A stretch of 42,348 bases of DNA from a virus: the IMG/VR virus record IMGVR_UViG_3300043411_001400, positions 1 through 42,348 of that record; one strand, given 5' to 3'. The notes under the pieces were generated by a model. The model was not told where the DNA came from and searched no databases. It saw nothing but the letters and a program-made list of their open reading frames with translations. Numbering within the stretch: the first letter of the stretch is position 1; the number at the start of each line of letters is the position of its first letter. The translations under genes were made by a program, and so were the position numbers. Positions 1 to 7,488 of the stretch are shown here, piece after piece.

Positions 1-2
1 CT

Positions 3-1229
3 AAAGAAAAAGGTAAAAATCCTGAGAAAGCAAAAAAATGGGAAGAGGAATTTATTCAAGGGTCAATAAATAATGGATTGACTCCAGAACAAGGTAAAGA
101 AGTTTGGGATAGAGTTGTTTTACCAGCTTCAAAATATACTTTCAACAAATCCCACGCCATACTTTATTCCTTCATATCATTTGCTACTGCATATCTAAAG
201 GCACACTTTCCAATAGAGTTCTTGCTAGCTAACTTGATGCAGGAGATAGAATCGAATACACAAGATTCATCTGATAACATACTAAGAATAAAACAAGAGC
301 TTAGAAACCATGGTCTGGAAATATTACCACCAGACATAAATGAATCAGATATTGATTATAAGTTACTACCAGATAATAAATTACTTTCTGGCTTAAAAGG
401 GATAAAGTTTTTAGGAGAAGATGCAATAGAAGATATTATGCAAAAAAGACCATTTCATAGTATAATAGATTTTTTTGACAGAGTAGATTCTGGTAAAGTT
501 AGATCTAACTCAATTCAGGCATTAACTGCTTCTGGAGCTTTTGATAAGTTCTCGATCACTAGGAAGAATTTATTTCAATATTGTTCTGATATACGTAAAA
601 ATCTTACAGTATATAAAAGAAAAAACACAAACATAAATGCTTTTGAGATTAAGTTTGAAAAAGATGATGAAGAATGGTCTGTAAGAGATTTGTATGCATT
701 GGAGATAAAATATCTTGGTGAATCATTTGTGTGTAGACCAGCAATAGCTTATAAGAAGTTTTTCCAAAAAGAGTTTTCCTCTATAAGAGAAATAAGAAAA
801 ATGAAAGATAGATCAACTCTACAATCTTTCAAATTTATTCTTAAAGACTTTATTGAATTAAGAGTAAAAAAGGAAGGGTCTAAGTATTATGGTCAGGCTA
901 TGCTTAAAGCAAACATAGAAGATTCTAATATGGATAATATTTCTCTAACTATATTTCCTGATAAATACGCAGATCTTATGAATAAGCTAAAGAAGAAAAA
1001 TATCAATGAATTAGTTGCTGGTTTAGCTTTTCATATATCTTGTTCTATAAATACCTATGAAAATGAAATAGGTTTGATTTATAATGATATTTATGAACTT
1101 GATTTGCCACCAGAGCCACCAGCGGATTCAAAAATAAAGAAAGTTTTCAGGAAATCTTCTAAAACATTAAAAGATAAAGTTCTAGATGATTTGGTGAAAG
1201 AAAAAGTAATAAATGAAATAAAAGATTAA
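3..1229 (+). CDS. dnaE: DNA polymerase III alpha subunit (C-family), C-terminal part, 5' truncated by window edge
   Basis: The frame is open from the first bases of the window, so the gene begins upstream. The signature NKSHAILYSFISFATAYLKA (about nt 140-205), followed by a 'HFPIEFLLANLM' segment, is the conserved end of the C-family polymerase palm/fingers region of DnaE. Next comes the 'LPPDIN' stretch and a helix-hairpin-helix-like region ('LSGLKGIKFLGEDAIEDI'). The last third, around 'FILKDFIELRVKKEG...YYGQAML', fits the OB-fold that follows in DnaE. The enzyme polymerises DNA at the replication fork. A bacterial-type replicase in a phage is less usual than a family A or B enzyme, but examples exist (for instance the SPbeta prophage). 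I am confident of the family. The catalytic aspartates lie outside the window, so activity cannot be judged. Confidence 0.93.
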   Translation, partial: KEKGKNPEKAKKWEEEFIQGSINNGLTPEQGKEVWDRVVLPASKYTFNKSHAILYSFISFATAYLKAHFPIEFLLANLMQEIESNTQDSSDNILRIKQELRNHGLEILPPDINESDIDYKLLPDNKLLSGLKGIKFLGEDAIEDIMQKRPFHSIIDFFDRVDSGKVRSNSIQALTASGAFDKFSITRKNLFQYCSDIRKNLTVYKRKNTNINAFEIKFEKDDEEWSVRDLYALEIKYLGESFVCRPAIAYKKFFQKEFSSIREIRKMKDRSTLQSFKFILKDFIELRVKKEGSKYYGQAMLKANIEDSNMDNISLTIFPDKYADLMNKLKKKNINELVAGLAFHISCSINTYENEIGLIYNDIYELDLPPEPPADSKIKKVFRKSSKTLKDKVLDDLVKEKVINEIKD

Positions 1230-1241
1230 CTTTTTAAATAA

Positions 1242-1267
1242 AAGTAATATTTGTATATACTTTTATG
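1242..1267 (+). promoter_or_regulatory. Putative phage promoter, motif copy 1 (leaderless start)
   Basis: The block reads TAATATTT, one base, TATATAC, three bases, TATG, and the final ATG is the start codon of the 1265 gene. No Shine-Dalgarno sequence lies between the stop of dnaE (1229) and this ATG. The copy at 32337-32362 matches over 26 bases with one mismatch, and the copy at 20026-20049 keeps the same spacing. If TATATAC acts as a -10 element, transcription would begin at or next to the ATG. The match is seen directly; promoter function is inferred. Confidence 0.6.
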
Positions 1268-1807
1268 GCAATAAAACTTTCAGAGTGGGCAAAGCGTAAT
1301 GGTATAACTTATGCCACTTGTTACAGGTGGCATAAGGAAGGTACCATGCCAGTGAAATCATACTCAACTGCAACTGGTACAATATTTGTTGAAGACGATA
1401 ATAAAGATGGAATTACATCAATAGAATTATTTCTAAAGCAAGTTGTAAAATTTTCTTCAGAGAATAAATCTATTGTGGAATTCTCTGCATTTGTTCTTGA
1501 TAATTTTAATTTATCTATGAAGAATATCGTACATACAGTACATCCATCAGAAGCTCCAGCTATAGCTAAGCAAGAAGTACAAAATCATATTAAGGATTAT
1601 ATAGAATCAGTAATGCCTGAAGAAAAGAAAGAAAAGATCAGGACGCTAAAAGATTCTATAAAAACAAAAACGCTTGAAGCTAGTATAGATGAAAATATCA
1701 AGCTAATGATAATTAATGAAATTGATGCTTCTAATGGTGTTAATGTAAGTGAAGAAGATATAGAAATTATAAATGAAATGAAAGATAAATTAAAGGAAGG
1801 AAAATGA
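1265..1807 (+). CDS. HTH DNA-binding protein with IS607/MerR-type N-terminal domain
   Basis: 180 residues. Residues 1-45 (MAIKLSEWAKRNGITYATCY, then RWHKEG, then TGTIFV) closely follow the N-terminal DNA-binding helix-turn-helix of IS607-family serine recombinases. The recombinase catalytic domain is absent: the remaining 135 residues are helical and charged, with no serine-recombinase motif. This makes it a sequence-specific DNA-binding protein rather than a transposase. The start at 1265 has no SD and sits directly on the TATATAC motif. The end overlaps the next gene by ATGA, so the two are probably translationally coupled. Possible roles are transcriptional regulation, origin binding or terminase-small-subunit-like DNA recognition; the sequence does not decide between them. 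Confidence 0.75.
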   Translation: MAIKLSEWAKRNGITYATCYRWHKEGTMPVKSYSTATGTIFVEDDNKDGITSIELFLKQVVKFSSENKSIVEFSAFVLDNFNLSMKNIVHTVHPSEAPAIAKQEVQNHIKDYIESVMPEEKKEKIRTLKDSIKTKTLEASIDENIKLMIINEIDASNGVNVSEEDIEIINEMKDKLKEGK

Positions 1808-2511
1808 AGTGTACAAATTGTCAAGCTGAAATAGAAGCTAAATGGAAGCACGCAATATCATCGAACATTTGTCCATATTGCGGTGAAAAGATATTTTCAG
1901 ATGAATTAGGTTCATTGCTATCAGCATCAAGAAAATTATTTGACTCTGTAGAAGATGGTTTTAAATATAATTTTGAAGATTGGCTTATGTCAAACTATGG
2001 TTATGTAAATGTTAGAACTCTAAAAGATAAAATGGAAGAAAAGGATAAAGTTTATCTTGACAAAGTTAAATTATTATCAAAAGATTTATTTAACGTAATA
2101 GCTACAGGCTCTATTCAAACTAATGCTTCAAAAGAACAAAGACAACAAAATCAAGTGCCAGTTGAAATGGATGCTACTGCTGCACAGATAAGAAAAAATG
2201 CTGGATTAGATGCAATGGAGCAAAGAAGAAAAGAAGCTGCTAGTAAAATAAAAAGCGGTGGATTAAATGGAGCTTCTAGCTTAGTTGTTGATTCAGAGTT
2301 AACACCAGCTGATTCTGATGAAATAGAAATGGCTGCTGCATTAGTTAATAACTATGGACCAGCTGTGACGATAAACACTAATTCAGATGATTATGAAATG
2401 GAAGGATTATATACACAAGCAATGGCAGCAGGAAGTGGAGGAAGAGATTTAGCTAGAATTCAAGCACAAATGGCAAAATCACAATCAAGAAAAGTTAAGG
2501 GTAAGATTTAA
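1804..2511 (+). CDS. Zinc-ribbon protein of unknown function
   Basis: 235 residues. The N-terminus carries a classic zinc ribbon: C3-x2-C6 and, 16 residues on, C23-PYC-G with C23/C26. The rest is polar, with an Ala/Gln-rich helical middle and a basic tail ending KSQSRKVKGKI. The start overlaps the stop of the HTH gene (ATGA) and the stop overlaps the next start (TAATG), so the three genes form one tight operon. Its place in the replication block, with a metal-binding head and a basic tail, suggests a nucleic-acid or protein adaptor, but no family could be named. Confidence 0.75.
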   Translation: MKCTNCQAEIEAKWKHAISSNICPYCGEKIFSDELGSLLSASRKLFDSVEDGFKYNFEDWLMSNYGYVNVRTLKDKMEEKDKVYLDKVKLLSKDLFNVIATGSIQTNASKEQRQQNQVPVEMDATAAQIRKNAGLDAMEQRRKEAASKIKSGGLNGASSLVVDSELTPADSDEIEMAAALVNNYGPAVTINTNSDDYEMEGLYTQAMAAGSGGRDLARIQAQMAKSQSRKVKGKI

Positions 2512-2831
2512 TGTTAAGAATCATAGATAATAAAAAAATAGAATTGTCAGATGATGAGTGGAGATTATTCAATAAGATATGTGATTCCTATAAAGAATAT
2601 GGAGGTGAATCATTATTTAGTGATCTTTTTGAGACTGATGATAAAGGAATAATACTTTTTATTAAGCCTCCATCAAAAAAGCAATCTACTTTAGAAATAT
2701 TTTTGTTTATAGTATCAGTATTCAATCATCAGCATATTAGACTAATGTATGAAAGAATAGACTATGAAGCTAAGCAAACTTCTAAAAGAATAGATGAGTT
2801 AGAAAAAAAGATAGCAGCCAATGTGTCATAG
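2511..2831 (+). CDS. Small hypothetical protein
   Basis: 106 residues, starting within the TAATG overlap with the zinc-ribbon gene. The N-terminal half resembles a small alpha/beta domain ('LRIIDNKKIELSDDEWRLFNKICDSY'), and the C-terminal end is an amphipathic, possibly coiled-coil helix ('KQTSKRIDELEKKIAANVS'). I do not recognise the family. It is last in the short operon 1265-2831, before the sigma70-like promoter at 2833. Confidence 0.65.
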   Translation: MLRIIDNKKIELSDDEWRLFNKICDSYKEYGGESLFSDLFETDDKGIILFIKPPSKKQSTLEIFLFIVSVFNHQHIRLMYERIDYEAKQTSKRIDELEKKIAANVS

Positions 2832-2832
2832 G

Positions 2833-2860
2833 TTGACGTAAAAAATAATAAACTTATATC
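2833..2860 (+). promoter_or_regulatory. Possible sigma70-type promoter for the recombinase operon
   Basis: TTGACG at 2833-2838, a 16-base spacer, then TATATC at 2855-2860. This is close to the bacterial housekeeping -35/-10 consensus. It is followed by a normal leader with AAGGAG about 8 bases before the ATG at 2882. This differs from the leaderless TATATAC motif elsewhere in the window and could be an early or middle promoter read by host polymerase. Such matches arise by chance in A+T-rich DNA, so confidence is moderate. Confidence 0.45.
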
Positions 2861-2881
2861 TACCTAACCCAAGGAGATATT

Positions 2882-3370
2882 ATGGAAGAAGAATCGACGG
2901 AAGTAGTTAAACCAAAAGTAAGTTTAGGTGATCTAATTGGTTCTGGAATGGAAGATTCGTTTTTAGATTTTGATTTTACAGAGATTCAAGAAATATTAGA
3001 AAATTTAAAAGATATAAATCCAATAGATTTGGCTCATACTGAGTTGCTTCAACAACAAGCACTTAGAGGAGCTGATATTTGTTCAGAGTACATAGGTAAA
3101 ATAATAAAAACAACTTCATATCTAGAGTCAAAACTAAATGTAGAAAAGAACAGAGCTTCATTAAATTATCAAGATCCTAAAGGTGGAAAAGTAACAGCGG
3201 ATGCAAGAAAATACGCTGGTGAAATATCAGAAGAAGTAGAAGATCTTGCTATAAAGATAGCACGGGCAAAAGGCTCAAAAACCTTGCTTGAACGTAAATA
3301 CGAAATATTGATAAAATCACATCATCATTGGAAAGATATAAGCTCTGGCTACAGAAGAAATCTAATGTAA
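2882..3370 (+). CDS. Helical protein upstream of recA; candidate recombination mediator (UvsY-like)
   Basis: 162 residues with a strong AAGGAG ribosome-binding site. The N-terminal third is acidic ('SFLDFDFTEIQEILENLKDI'). The rest is helical, and the C-terminal half is basic, ending with 'LERKYEILIKSHHHWKDIS' and 'YRRNLM'. There are no catalytic motifs. In T4-type phages a small helical mediator, UvsY, loads the UvsX recombinase on SSB-coated DNA. It has similar size and a basic, aromatic C-terminal helix. The gene here ends 14 bases before the RecA/UvsX start, so a mediator role is plausible from context. Sequence identity with UvsY is not evident by eye, so the function is an inference. 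Confidence 0.5.
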   Translation: MEEESTEVVKPKVSLGDLIGSGMEDSFLDFDFTEIQEILENLKDINPIDLAHTELLQQQALRGADICSEYIGKIIKTTSYLESKLNVEKNRASLNYQDPKGGKVTADARKYAGEISEEVEDLAIKIARAKGSKTLLERKYEILIKSHHHWKDISSGYRRNLM

Positions 3371-3383
3371 TAATAAGGAAGGA

Positions 3384-4544
3384 ATGGCAGGAAAAGCAGA
3401 TAAAATATCAGAATTTTTTAAATCATATGCCGAATCAGAAGAACAACTAAATTTTAGATTTGCAGGCGAGCAGTTATTAAATGTACCAGTTACATCAACA
3501 GGATCAATTTCGCTAGACGATGCTCTTGGTTGTGGTGGTCTTCCAAATGGAAGAATAATCCAATATTACGGACCGCCTGGATCAGGTAAATCGGCAATGT
3601 CGATGCTAGCAATAAAAAATGCTCAAGAAAAAGATCCATCAGCTAATCAAGTATTTATTGATGCTGAAAATACATTCTCGCCAATATGGGCTGAAAAGCT
3701 AGGATTAAACCTAGATAAAATAATTCTGATAGATGAAGATCTAGCTGTTAATGGTAGGAGATGCTTTGAAATGCTTTTGGGTGTTCCAAAAGAAGATATG
3801 AAACATGTCCTTAAGGGTAAATCAAAAGAAGGATTACTAGATCAAATAATTAATAAAGAAATAAACATAAATTTAATAGTTTTGGATTCATTAGGTGCAT
3901 TGATACCACCAGGAGAAGATGTTTCTGCTGTAGGTAAATCAAATATGGCTTTGATGGCAAGATTTCTATCAACTTCAATGAAGAAGCTTTCATTGGAGGT
4001 TACTAAAGCCAAGGTTCCATTTATAGTAATAAACCATAAGCGAGATAATATGGATATGTATGGTGGAGATCATACATTCTCTGGTGGAAATAGCTTTGCG
4101 CACTTTCTATCAGCAAATATTTATTTCGAGCCATATGGCGGGAAAACAGGGTTGATATTAAATGAAAATGAAGAAAGGATTGGTCAAAACATAAGAGCAA
4201 CTGTAGAGAAATCAAAATTTGGTCCACATCCTAAAAAATGTGAATTCAAACTAAAATTCGATGAAGGTATAATTGCACAAGAAGAAGAAATTGCAGATTT
4301 AGCAATAGCAAAAGGTATAATAACAAAGCTATCATCAGTATCTTATGAGTACAATGATACTAAATGGACTGGTATAGGTAAATGTTATGAGGGCGTGAAA
4401 ACAATCCCAGGTCTTATGGACGAGCTTAGAGGAAAGATTCTAAGTTTTAATACGAATAAAAAAGAATTGACAACTTCTTCCGAAGATATAAAATCTGTAT
4501 CAGACGACGTAGAAAAAATTCTAAAAAAAGCTAAGGCTAAATGA
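3384..4544 (+). CDS. recA: RecA/UvsX-family recombinase
   Basis: 386 residues, near the length of T4 UvsX and bacterial RecA. Walker A is GPPGSGKS at residues 63-70. The conserved 'VFIDAENTFSPIWAEKLGL' block follows, with the Glu typical of RecA-type ATPases. Walker B is 'INLIVLDSLGALIPP', and the L1/L2 DNA-binding region runs through 'SNMALMARFLS', 'PFIVINHKRDN' and 'TFSGGNSFAHFLSANIYF'. The protein forms filaments on ssDNA and drives strand exchange in phage recombination-dependent replication and repair. AAGGAAGGA lies just before the ATG. The stop overlaps the next start by ATGA. The family is certain; whether it is closer to RecA or UvsX would need a tree. Confidence 0.95.
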   Translation: MAGKADKISEFFKSYAESEEQLNFRFAGEQLLNVPVTSTGSISLDDALGCGGLPNGRIIQYYGPPGSGKSAMSMLAIKNAQEKDPSANQVFIDAENTFSPIWAEKLGLNLDKIILIDEDLAVNGRRCFEMLLGVPKEDMKHVLKGKSKEGLLDQIINKEININLIVLDSLGALIPPGEDVSAVGKSNMALMARFLSTSMKKLSLEVTKAKVPFIVINHKRDNMDMYGGDHTFSGGNSFAHFLSANIYFEPYGGKTGLILNENEERIGQNIRATVEKSKFGPHPKKCEFKLKFDEGIIAQEEEIADLAIAKGIITKLSSVSYEYNDTKWTGIGKCYEGVKTIPGLMDELRGKILSFNTNKKELTTSSEDIKSVSDDVEKILKKAKAK

Positions 4545-4837
4545 CGCAACAATTTGATCAATTCCAGTACAACAATTTAGATACAAGACCGCTTTACTTG
4601 ATTGTTGTAACTGGTCCTTCTAAGAAGACCCTGCATTATATCACAACGACTAAGCCAGATCATTTACCTGGCGGAATAACTGCGAAAGGATTTTATATAA
4701 ACACAGAGGAGGATAGTGCTCCTCAAGAAGAATACAAAGAAATAATTAAAAATACTGCGAAAGAAAATATAAAAGAAATTTTCTTTCCATGGCATAGAAT
4801 ATTAGAAGTTAGAAATATACTATTTAAAGCAAAATAA
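4541..4837 (+). CDS. Small hypothetical protein, beta-rich
   Basis: 98 residues, translationally coupled to recA (ATGA overlap). The first 50 residues alternate hydrophobic and polar residues, as in beta strands ('PLYLIVVTG', 'LHYITTT', 'GITAKGFYI'). The C-terminus has 'EIFFPWHRILEVRNILFKAK', in which a PWHRI core followed by a strand resembles the end of small Sm-like or RNA-repair-type domains. I do not name a function from that. The recombination operon context suggests a DNA-metabolism accessory protein. Confidence 0.6.
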   Translation: MTQQFDQFQYNNLDTRPLYLIVVTGPSKKTLHYITTTKPDHLPGGITAKGFYINTEEDSAPQEEYKEIIKNTAKENIKEIFFPWHRILEVRNILFKAK

Positions 4838-4848
4838 AGGATAAAGAA

Positions 4849-5121
4849 ATGATAACAATGACACAAGCCCAAAAAACACAATTAGCAAACGTTATATCTG
4901 AATTTGTAAAATCAAAGAGCAAGTGGCAAGGTACTACCACTAGATTACTAAAGGCTGTAAACAAATCTCTACCAGAAGATATTAGAACAACATCTGCATC
5001 TATCTTTAGGCAAAGACTTAACCTAACGGTTAATGTAATTAGGCGGCATGGTGTTAAAGTTGCGTTTACCCAAACCCCTGGGAATAACAGCAAGAAACTA
5101 ATACAATTTTCAGTGGTTTAA
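4849..5121 (+). CDS. Stand-alone winged-helix protein
   Basis: 90 residues. 'KWQGTTTRLLKAVNKSLPED', then 'FRQRLNLTVNVIRRHGVKVAF' and 'KLIQFSV' follow the pattern 'W.GT.TELL..LN ... L...LR..GI.V ... I', a winged-helix domain often found at the C-terminus of phage or plasmid primases and primase-helicases. Here it is a gene of its own between recA and ssb. It probably binds DNA, perhaps as an accessory to the Toprim primase at 7481. An alternative in-frame ATG at 4858 exists; 4849 is preferred because AAGGA lies about 8 bases upstream. Domain resemblance is from memory of the pattern. Confidence 0.6.
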   Translation: MITMTQAQKTQLANVISEFVKSKSKWQGTTTRLLKAVNKSLPEDIRTTSASIFRQRLNLTVNVIRRHGVKVAFTQTPGNNSKKLIQFSVV

Positions 5122-5140
5122 GCTAATAAAATAACATTTA

Positions 5141-5167
5141 GATATGGGGGTTTGATATCCCCGTATC
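5141..5167 (+). promoter_or_regulatory. Hairpin in the leader of the gp32-like SSB gene
   Basis: GATATGGGGG pairs with TCCCCGTATC (10 pairs including two G-U) around a 7-base loop. It is not followed by a T-run but by roughly 70 bases of almost pure A/T with no evident structure, leading to AAGGATCAT and the SSB start at 5242. T4 gene 32 represses its own translation by nucleating on a folded element upstream and coating an unstructured A/U-rich leader. The layout here is comparable. It could also be a weak terminator or an RNA processing site. Confidence 0.5.
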
Positions 5168-5241
5168 AAAAATAGATCAATAATAAATTAGAAAAAAATA
5201 ACGTAATAAAGACTGTTAAAATAATAAATAAAAAGGATCAT

Positions 5242-5958
5242 ATGACATATTCATTCGGAGAAGTAGCTTGGGGTTCAGAAGTAGAAATCGATAAAAAGCC
5301 AGCAGCCAAAACCTCAGATTTATACATGAGATTAAAAGATGGCGATAATGAACTTAGAATTGTAACCCCAATGTATCAATATACTTTTCACAAATACAAG
5401 CCCAATGAAACTGATAAGGGTTATGGTACAAAAATTAGATGCTCGGCAACTAAAGAAAACGGTGGGAACTGCGCTTTATGTAAAGCTGGAGAAAAGGTTT
5501 CACTTGGTTGGTATATAGGAGTAATTGATAGGGCTTCAAACTCATATAAAATCCTATCAATGTCTAAACTAGCAATGACTCAACTTCTAGCTCTAGTTAG
5601 AAACATCAAACACTGGGGAGACCCAACAAAGTATGATATTAACATCATACAAAACCCAAATGGTGGACCAACTGCATTTTACAATGTTCAAGGTATAGGT
5701 AAATCACCTCTATCGCCAGAAGATCAAGTGCTAAAAGATAAAGCAGATCTAGAGTTTTTAAAAGCAAGAGTTGTGCCACCAACTCCAGAAGATACTCTAG
5801 ATAAGATGAACAAAGTCCTCTCAGGTGAACCACTATGGTTATCAAAAGAAGAATTTGCCGCTAAGAATAAAAAAGGCGGCGCAGCTGCCACTCCAGCAAA
5901 AAAGAAAACAGTTGTTCCAGTAGTTGCAGATGATGAAGAGTTTGAAGAAGTAAACTAA
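5242..5958 (+). CDS. ssb: Single-stranded DNA-binding protein, T4 gp32-like
   Basis: 238 residues. The core carries a histidine and three cysteines as H50-x16-C67-x9-C77-x2-C80. The C-x9-C-x2-C spacing and upstream His match the structural zinc site of T4 gp32. Aromatic residues suited to base stacking surround it ('MYQYTFHKY', 'LGWYIGVID'). After a Lys-rich linker (KNKKGGAAATPAKKKT) the protein ends in an acidic tail, VADDEEFEEVN, the protein-interaction tail typical of SSBs. It coats ssDNA during replication and recombination and would work with the recombinase at 3384 and the polymerase. AAAAGGATC before the ATG supports the start. A strong terminator follows. Confidence 0.88.
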   Translation: MTYSFGEVAWGSEVEIDKKPAAKTSDLYMRLKDGDNELRIVTPMYQYTFHKYKPNETDKGYGTKIRCSATKENGGNCALCKAGEKVSLGWYIGVIDRASNSYKILSMSKLAMTQLLALVRNIKHWGDPTKYDINIIQNPNGGPTAFYNVQGIGKSPLSPEDQVLKDKADLEFLKARVVPPTPEDTLDKMNKVLSGEPLWLSKEEFAAKNKKGGAAATPAKKKTVVPVVADDEEFEEVN

Positions 5959-5978
5959 CAAAACAATAAACTAATAAA

Positions 5979-6013
5979 AGACCTACAGGACAAATCTTGT
6001 GGGTCTTTTTTTT
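5979..6013 (+). terminator. Rho-independent terminator after ssb
   Basis: AGACCTACAG (5979-5988) pairs with TTGTGGGTCT (5997-6006) around an 8-base loop, followed by eight T residues (6006-6013). It closes the recombination operon. The next start codon is only 20 bases further on. Confidence 0.88.
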
Positions 6014-6020
6014 ATTACGA

Positions 6021-6035
6021 TATAAACCCAATATG
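6021..6035 (+). promoter_or_regulatory. Putative TATAAA element for a leaderless resolvase gene
   Basis: TATAAACCCA at 6021-6030 lies directly before the ATG at 6033, in the 20 bases between the terminator T-run and the start codon. No SD is present. The arrangement resembles the TATATAC-ATG motif at 1265, 20047 and 32360, but the upstream TAATATTT part is not conserved. Confidence 0.4.
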
Positions 6036-6584
6036 AAAAAAATATTGGGTTTTGACGTTTCCTCAACAGTAACAGCATATTGTTGTCTAGAATTAGATGG
6101 TGGTAAAATAATAAACATAAAGCATGGATATATCAAGCCACAAAAAACTGGTAGTATATTTGAAAGACTTGAAAAGTTCTCAAAAGATATATCCGCTATA
6201 ATATCTTCTATTAATCCAGATGAAGTTGCAATAGAAGATATTATACAATTTATGGGGAGAAACTCAAGTGCAAATACAATAATAACATTGGCATTATTTA
6301 ATAGAACAGTTGGATTAGCTTCTCATAAATTAAACCTTACTCCAACAATGTATGCAGTTTCATCTATAAGAAGTAAAATAAAGGTTGGCTCTAAATTACC
6401 AAAAAAAGAAGAGATACCTGAAATACTTGAGTCCAAGTTTAATATAAAATTCCCTTATGTATATGCAAAACCAAAAGCTGGGAGTAATTTAGCAGTAGGT
6501 AAAATAAAACAAGAATCTTATGATTTAGGAGATGCATTTGCAGTAGCAATCTGCCATGCAATTAAGAAAAATGAACTTAAATGA
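6033..6584 (+). CDS. ruvC: RuvC-like Holliday junction resolvase
   Basis: 183 residues from the internal ATG at 6033. An upstream in-frame extension (from 5997) would begin inside the terminator and is rejected. The RNase H fold residues are visible: D8 in 'KKILGFDVSST', E68 in 'PDEVAIEDII', and D164/D167 in 'ESYDLGDAFAVA'. This is the set of four acidic residues used by RuvC to bind two metal ions. The protein would cleave four-way junctions or branched DNA before packaging. It is the first gene after the ssb terminator, has no SD, and overlaps dnaJ by 14 bases. Confidence 0.85.
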   Translation: MKKILGFDVSSTVTAYCCLELDGGKIINIKHGYIKPQKTGSIFERLEKFSKDISAIISSINPDEVAIEDIIQFMGRNSSANTIITLALFNRTVGLASHKLNLTPTMYAVSSIRSKIKVGSKLPKKEEIPEILESKFNIKFPYVYAKPKAGSNLAVGKIKQESYDLGDAFAVAICHAIKKNELK

Positions 6585-7488
6585 AGCTTACAAAATATTT
6601 GAGTTGACACCAAAAGCAACTGATGAAGAGATAAAAGCAAAATACAAACAATTAACGAAACAATATCATCCTGACATAAATAAAGAGCCTGGCGCAGATG
6701 ATAAATTCAAACAAATAAATGCTGCGAATGATCTGTTAAAAACAAGAAATAATTTTTCTAACTTTAGAAAGGTTAATAACCAACCAGAAGAAATTGTATT
6801 TACAAAAACAATAACATTTGCCGAGGCAGTTAAAGGAACAAAGGTTGAACTTAGCTATGATAGGTTTATACAATGTAATAAATGCTCAGGAAATGGTTGG
6901 GTAAGAGACAATGGAGGTAAAGCTTGCGCCAAATGTGGTAACACTGGATTTGTCACCACACGTAACGGTAATATGATTACTCAGTCTACTTGTGTCGATT
7001 GCCATCATAAGCAAAAAACCACATGTGATTCTTGTTATGGTGAATCTTGCATACTTTCAAAGACTTCAATTTCTGTTAAGATACCACCTGGCATAGATAC
7101 TAATTCTGTTATGCGTTTGCATAGTATGGGTAACTACACTAAAAATAATATAATTGGCTTCTTTCAGATAAATAGTGGTGGGTCTTATGAAGACGCATTT
7201 CTAAAAATAGAATACCCATTACATCCAACAATAGATATGCATGAAGGAGATCTTTATTCTACTATAGATATTTCTTTACTTGAAGCAATTAGTGGCTGTA
7301 AAAAAGAAATACCTTATATAGAAGGAACTTTGCCTTTAGAAATACCTAAAAAATCTAATAATGGTAGCCAGGTTGTGATAAAGAATAAAGGTGCTGGAGG
7401 TGTAAATGATTTTCTAGTTAACATTAATGTTATCTATCCTGACGAGGATAAGTTACAAAAGATAGTGAAGATATTGCAAGATGAGTGA
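6571..7488 (+). CDS. dnaJ: DnaJ (Hsp40) co-chaperone, full zinc-finger type
   Basis: 305 residues from the ATG at 6571, which places 'MNLNEAYKIFEL' directly at the J-domain start; an in-frame ATG at 6556 would add five residues. The J domain has the HPD motif at 33-35 ('QYHPDINKE'), which stimulates the DnaK ATPase. The Gly/Phe linker is very short. Four zinc-finger CxxC motifs lie at 102-105, 119-122, 141-144 and 152-155, with repeats degenerated from the usual CxxCxGxG. The C-terminal substrate-binding domain follows. No DnaK is visible in the window, so it probably redirects host DnaK to phage replication or virion assembly. It overlaps the primase gene by 8 bases. Confidence 0.92.
   Translation: MNLNEAYKIFELTPKATDEEIKAKYKQLTKQYHPDINKEPGADDKFKQINAANDLLKTRNNFSNFRKVNNQPEEIVFTKTITFAEAVKGTKVELSYDRFIQCNKCSGNGWVRDNGGKACAKCGNTGFVTTRNGNMITQSTCVDCHHKQKTTCDSCYGESCILSKTSISVKIPPGIDTNSVMRLHSMGNYTKNNIIGFFQINSGGSYEDAFLKIEYPLHPTIDMHEGDLYSTIDISLLEAISGCKKEIPYIEGTLPLEIPKKSNNGSQVVIKNKGAGGVNDFLVNINVIYPDEDKLQKIVKILQDE

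Noticed and set aside
5997-6032. Upstream start for the resolvase
   Set aside because: It would begin inside the terminator stem; the RNase H fold starts right after the ATG at 6033.
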